A stretch of DNA of 8,851 nt, from assembly GCA_005885015.1 (NCBI GenBank), contig VAYG01000128.1:1-8851 (forward strand), read 5' to 3'. Positions within the stretch are counted from its first letter, which is position 1. Every line of letters starts with the position of its first letter. The notes under the pieces are model-generated. The model had not been told where the DNA came from, did not search any database, and saw only the letters and a program-made list of their open reading frames with translations. Positions 5,860 through 8,851 of this stretch are shown one piece after another. Position numbers and translations under genes: made by a program. This stretch comes from Actinomycetota bacterium. GTDB lineage: Bacteria; Actinomycetota; UBA4738.

Positions 5860-7006
5860 CTACTCGGCGAGGGTGGCCCGGGGTGAGCGTTGGGCGAAGA
5901 CCTGCTCGGCGGCGGCGACCCCCGAGCCGCGCTTCACCGGGTAGCCCATCTCCTCGAGCGTCAGCTCGAGGGCGGCCAGGCATCGGATGATGTCGAAACG
6001 GTCGTAGTTGCCGAGGTGCCCGATCCGGAACACCTTCCCCTTCATCGGTCCCTGCCCGGGGGCCAGGATGATGCCGTGATCGGTCCGAACCTTGGCCACC
6101 AGCTCGTCCCCGTCGATCCCCTCCGGCGCTCGGACGGCCGTCACCGCCCACGCCCGCTCGAGGTGCTCGCCGGAGAGGTCCAGGCCGAGGGCGCGCACGC
6201 CATCTTTCACCGCGGCCGACAGGATCCGGTGCCGCTCCAGGACCGCTTCCTGGCCCTCGTCGAAATACCGGCGGAGCGCCGCACGCATCCCGAGCATCAG
6301 TGAGATGGCCGGGGTGAAGGGGTTCTCGGGACTTTTCAGCTCGTAGGCCTGCTTGTACAGCGCCCAGTCGAAATAGAAGCGAGGATTCTTCGCCTTCTTC
6401 GTCGCCTCCCACGCCCGGTCGGAGACCGAGACGAACGCCAGCCCGGGCGTGGCGCTGAACGCCTTCTGGGACCCGCCGATCCCCACGTCCACGCCCCACG
6501 CGTCGCCCTCGTAGGGCACGGCCCCGAGCGAGGAGATCACGTCCACCACCAGCAGCACGTCCGCCTTCTTCGTGACCTTCCCGATGGCCTCGATGTCGTG
6601 GATCACCCCGGTGGAGGTCTCGGAATGCTGCGCCAGGACGGCCTTGGCCGGAGCCTCGGCCAGCGCCGCGTCGACGTCCTCGGCCCGCACGGCGCTCCCC
6701 CACTCGTAGTCGATACGGCGGACGTCGGCCCCGAATGCCGTGGCGATCTTGGCGAACCGGTCCCCGAAGTAGCCCGCCACCGGGACGACCACGCGGTCGC
6801 CCGGCGACAGGAGGTTCGCCACCGCGGACTCGAGCCCGCCGGTTCCGGATGATGCGAACGTCAGGACGTCGTTCTTCGTCCGGAAGACCTTCTTGAGCCC
6901 CTCGGTGACCTCGCGGAGCAGGGCCCCGTACCCGGGCCCCCGGTGGTAGACGAGCCGGGGGAACCGGCGTCGGGCCGGGGGCCATGATGATCTCGGGCTT
7001 GTCCAC
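5860..7006 (-). pseudogene. Class V aminotransferase, likely phosphoserine transaminase, frame broken
   Basis: PLP enzyme of the alanine/serine-glyoxylate aminotransferase group. Next to serA it probably makes phosphoserine from 3-phosphohydroxypyruvate in place of SerC; a glyoxylate transaminase is the main alternative. Translation from GTG 7006 begins MDKPEIIMAPGPTPVPP, a correct family start with a GAGGAG ribosome site. The correct frame then resumes one register away at RLVYHRGPGYGALLREVTEG. It runs unbroken to TAG 5862-5860, through the TFASSGTGGLESA cofactor loop, DVISSLG (PLP-ring Asp) and the PLP lysine in GGSQKAFS (codon 6465-6463). About eight or nine residues normally found between GPTPVPP and the YHRGP motif are missing, so the fault looks like a roughly 26-base deletion near 6955-6964, not a single-base slip. 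An open frame starting at 6822 lacks the N-terminal active-site segment and is not a real start. It could be a true mutation or an assembly collapse. Confidence 0.85.
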
Positions 7007-7011
7007 GACGA

Positions 7012-7017
7012 CTCCTC
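7012..7017 (-). promoter_or_regulatory. Ribosome binding site for the aminotransferase
   Basis: GAGGAG on the minus strand, five bases before GTG 7006-7004. It supports initiation there and so shows that the upstream portion of the broken aminotransferase gene belongs to it. It lies within a TCCTCGAGGA palindrome (7013-7022). Confidence 0.65.
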
Positions 7018-7051
7018 GAGGACGGGTCGCCGTCAGCCTAGCACCGGCAAC

Positions 7052-7648
7052 CTAGCCCACCGACCCCTGTCGCGCCGCAGGCTCTGAGCCTTGGGTGTGC
7101 TCGAGCGAGGGCTTGGCAGTGCCGATGGTGGCCAGCCGCTCGGCCTGATCTTCGGCCCGCTCGGCCATCTTCAGATTGGCCTCCGTGTGGAGGATCGCGG
7201 CCTCGATCAGCAGCGCCACCAGGGCATCGTCCTGATGCAGCTTTCTGAGGGTCGACAGTCCGGAAAGCTCGGTCAGGTAGGCATGACGCTGCGCCCGAGC
7301 CACCTGCCGCAGTTGCTCGGCTCCCATCCTCGACCCCACGAACAGCTTGAGGATGAAGTCGTCTCGGTATCCGCTTTGCCGGATGGAAGGAGTCGAAAGC
7401 CAGTCGTCGAGCTCGCGGCGGCCCTGCTTGGTCAGCCGGTACACAAGCTTGTCCGGGCGATCCGTCTGAGGGACGGAACGACGAGTGACCAGCCCCTCTC
7501 TGGTCAGCCGCTCGAGGATCTGGTAGAGATGCCCGATGTTCAGTTGGCCCCACTGGGGGCCGATGGCCTCCTCGAACCTCCCCTTCAGCTCGTATCCATA
7601 GCTCGCGCCTTCGGCGAGGAGGCCGAGCACCGCGTGATGGATCGGCAT
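7052..7648 (-). CDS. PadR-family transcriptional regulator
   Basis: A 198-residue DNA-binding repressor. The N-terminal winged helix-turn-helix (about 1-80) shows the family pattern: HHAVLGLLAEGASYGYELKG, then QLNIGHLYQILERLTREGLV (35-54) and a wing with DKLVYRLTKQGRREL (66-80). A helical C-terminal dimerisation region of the Vir_act_alpha_C type follows (about 85-170), with an acidic and charged tail. The start is ATG at 7648-7646, because a GGGAGGAGG tract lies just upstream; a TTG start at 7672 would add eight unconserved residues. PadR proteins commonly repress their own promoter and a neighbouring transporter. The divergent permease at 7756 and the AT-rich dyad between them fit this. The aminotransferase and serA genes lie downstream on the same strand (45-base gap), so read-through from the padR promoter is possible. 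The inducing ligand is unknown. Confidence 0.93.
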   Translation of the reverse strand: MPIHHAVLGLLAEGASYGYELKGRFEEAIGPQWGQLNIGHLYQILERLTREGLVTRRSVPQTDRPDKLVYRLTKQGRRELDDWLSTPSIRQSGYRDDFILKLFVGSRMGAEQLRQVARAQRHAYLTELSGLSTLRKLHQDDALVALLIEAAILHTEANLKMAERAEDQAERLATIGTAKPSLEHTQGSEPAARQGSVG

Positions 7649-7651
7649 GTT

Positions 7652-7662
7652 CCTCCTCCCCC
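7652..7662 (-). promoter_or_regulatory. Ribosome binding site fixing the PadR start
   Basis: A purine tract on the minus strand (GGGGGAGGAGG) ends three bases before ATG 7648, and its central GGAGG lies six bases away. It favours this ATG over the upstream TTG at 7672. Confidence 0.75.
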
Positions 7663-7706
7663 TGTGGCTCAATGCAATCTTGCGGCCCGGACGCCTCCGT
7701 ACTACC

Positions 7707-7742
7707 TTGTGACAATGTATACCGTATCAATGTACGAGTCGA
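7707..7742. promoter_or_regulatory. Divergent promoter with a probable PadR operator
   Basis: An AT-rich island in GC-rich surroundings between padR and the permease gene. Its core, ATGTATAC-C-GTATCAAT (7715-7731), is an imperfect dyad with six of eight positions matching. It resembles the ATGT...ACAT pattern of known PadR-family operators. CAATGTA occurs twice, 15 bases apart (7713-7719 and 7728-7734), and TTGTGACAA (7707-7715) is a small inverted repeat. For padR a possible -35 TCGACT (7742-7737) and -10 TACATT (7719-7714) have a 17-base spacer and overlap the dyad, which suggests autorepression. The plus-strand promoter for the permease is less clear; TTGTGA (7707-7712) could be its -35. 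The repeats are seen; PadR binding is inferred. Confidence 0.55.
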
Positions 7743-7755
7743 AGAGCCAAGCCTG

Positions 7756-8851
7756 GTGAGGCGGTTCGTGTGGCGGCAGCTGCGAGCCAGGCCCAGCCGA
7801 ACGGCTACGCTCGGCGCAGGGATCCTCGTCGCTGCGGTGAGCTTCGTCCTCCTAACTTCGGCCGTCTCCACGAGCGCGCTCCAGGTTCAAGGGAAGGTCG
7901 CGAGCAACTGGAAGACCGCCTACGACATCCTGGTCCGTCCTTCGGGCTCAACAACGCCACTCGAGCGGGAGCAGGAACTCGTGGCCGACAACTACCTGAG
8001 CGGGATCTTCGGAGGGATCACCTTCACTCAATGGCGCGAGATCCTGAAAATCCCAGGCATAGACGTCGCCGCGCCCATCGCCAACATCGGCTACGTCATG
8101 CTGCGGACTTCCGTGCCCGTCCCGCTCAGCCGATTCACGAGCGACGCTCCGGTGCAGCTGTATCGGATCAAAGGGACCTGGGTTGCCAACGGCGGTACGT
8201 CCCGATACCCCTCGGCGAACCTGTACTTCTACCTAACCCGCCGGGATCGCTTTGCCCTCGAGTCGGGAGACATCCACGAGATCGTCAGCGGTCAAAGGGG
8301 TCGCCCCCTGGTCTGCTCGGGCTTCTACACGACAGTTGGGGACCTGAAGTCACCCTTCGACCTCAAGGGCAGCGAGGCGATCTACTGCTACTCCTCCCGG
8401 TCGGGCGACACCGAGGGGCTGTATGGAACCCCGGACTCTCCTTTCAGACCTGGCGACTTCGGAGTCCTCGCCCCGATCTCCTTCCCGGTGATGCTGGCCG
8501 CCATCGACCCGGTGCAAGAAGCTCGGCTGATCGGCTTGGACCGTTCGGTCATCGAGGGCAGATTCCTGTCAGAAGGCGAGCCGGCGAGAGTCCGCAAGAC
8601 ACCCGATACCAGGATCAAGGTGGTCCCCATCTTGGCCAGCACCAAGACCTTCGTAGACGAGGATTTCCAGGCATCAATCGAGCGACTGGCCGTTCCATCC
8701 GGAACCGACGTCCCAAGTCTCCTCGGCTCCCGACGGGCCAGGCACTTCCTGTCCGGACTCGCTGGCTCTTTCGTTGGGAAGGACACGATCCCGGTGGGCC
8801 CGAGCTACGAGCGATTGCTGGACTCGATCTCCAAACCCCCCGCCTTCTTCA
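7756..8851 (+). CDS. FtsX/MacB-type ABC transporter permease, N-terminal part
   Basis: The first 365 codons of a membrane protein that continues beyond the right edge without a stop. After a basic N-terminus (RRFVWRQLRARPSR) comes one strong transmembrane segment (about 17-38, ATLGAGILVAAVSFVLL), then a long extracytoplasmic region of over 300 residues. This is the layout of permeases with a MacB-like periplasmic core between TM1 and the C-terminal TM bundle. The segment ANWKTAYDILVRP-like (SNWKTAYDILVRP here) and LSGIFGGIT fit large actinobacterial FtsX-like permeases, from memory. Such proteins drive export or envelope processes with a separate ATPase, which should lie just outside the window. 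The start is GTG at 7756-7758, with GAAGAG nine bases before it; the upstream frame is open but has no better start. Codons ending in A or T are more common than in the serA region. The function is probably controlled by the divergent PadR. Confidence 0.85.
   Translation, partial: MRRFVWRQLRARPSRTATLGAGILVAAVSFVLLTSAVSTSALQVQGKVASNWKTAYDILVRPSGSTTPLEREQELVADNYLSGIFGGITFTQWREILKIPGIDVAAPIANIGYVMLRTSVPVPLSRFTSDAPVQLYRIKGTWVANGGTSRYPSANLYFYLTRRDRFALESGDIHEIVSGQRGRPLVCSGFYTTVGDLKSPFDLKGSEAIYCYSSRSGDTEGLYGTPDSPFRPGDFGVLAPISFPVMLAAIDPVQEARLIGLDRSVIEGRFLSEGEPARVRKTPDTRIKVVPILASTKTFVDEDFQASIERLAVPSGTDVPSLLGSRRARHFLSGLAGSFVGKDTIPVGPSYERLLDSISKPPAFF

Noticed and set aside
5860..6822. Aminotransferase as an intact 320-residue gene starting at 6822
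   Set aside because: The GTG there is an ordinary Val codon within the conserved ESAVANLLSPGD segment. The correct-frame sequence continues upstream with conserved family residues and no start.
7091..7759. Plus-strand frame of 222 codons across padR
   Set aside because: Antisense to a clear PadR gene, with no domain and no RBS.
8388..8786. Minus-strand frame of 132 codons within the permease gene
   Set aside because: Antisense to a convincing permease frame that is open from 7756 to the window end; no recognised motif.

Overview
This is a GC-rich window from a bacterium that is most likely an uncultured actinomycetote. The strongest taxonomic hint is gene order. On the minus strand a class V aminotransferase and serA are followed, after a short break, by ilvE, a FAH-family hydrolase and gltX. 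Serine, branched-chain amino acid and glutamyl-tRNA genes sit close together in the same way in Mycobacterium and Streptomyces (for example Rv2996c serA1, Rv2993c FAH, Rv2992c gltX). GTG starts, coding on nearly every stretch and very high third-position GC fit the same group.

Layout, left to right. Positions 1-110 hold the first 36 codons of gltX (minus strand). They overlap the end of a FAH-family hydrolase gene (103-864), so the two are probably translationally coupled. A 74-base gap carries two strong inverted repeats. Next comes an exported subtilisin-like S8 protease with propeptide, catalytic domain and C-terminal beta domain (939-2525). Its signal-peptide start looks frameshifted. ilvE follows (2634-3587), with a good ribosome binding site on a GTG start. 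A 139-base divergent spacer separates it from a plus-strand lipoprotein gene (3727-4239), whose stop codon overlaps that of the convergent serA (4236-5840). Upstream of serA is a class V aminotransferase (5860-7006), probably the phosphoserine transaminase of the serine pathway. It is split by a frame change near its N-terminus. A PadR-family repressor (7052-7648) lies upstream of that. Across an AT-rich, dyad-containing spacer, a plus-strand FtsX/MacB-type ABC permease starts at 7756 and runs off the window end.

Functional reading. The core theme is amino acid supply: SerA plus the aminotransferase for serine, IlvE for leucine, isoleucine and valine, and GltX for charging glutamate. The protease and lipoprotein are cell-envelope proteins placed within this core. 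The PadR-permease pair is a typical self-regulated export or envelope module and is noticeably less GC-rich. I see no phage genes, transposases, CRISPR arrays, tRNAs or rRNAs. I found no convincing undescribed system. The most notable observations are two probable frame lesions close to gene starts, the PadR operator region, and the protease placed inside a conserved housekeeping cluster.
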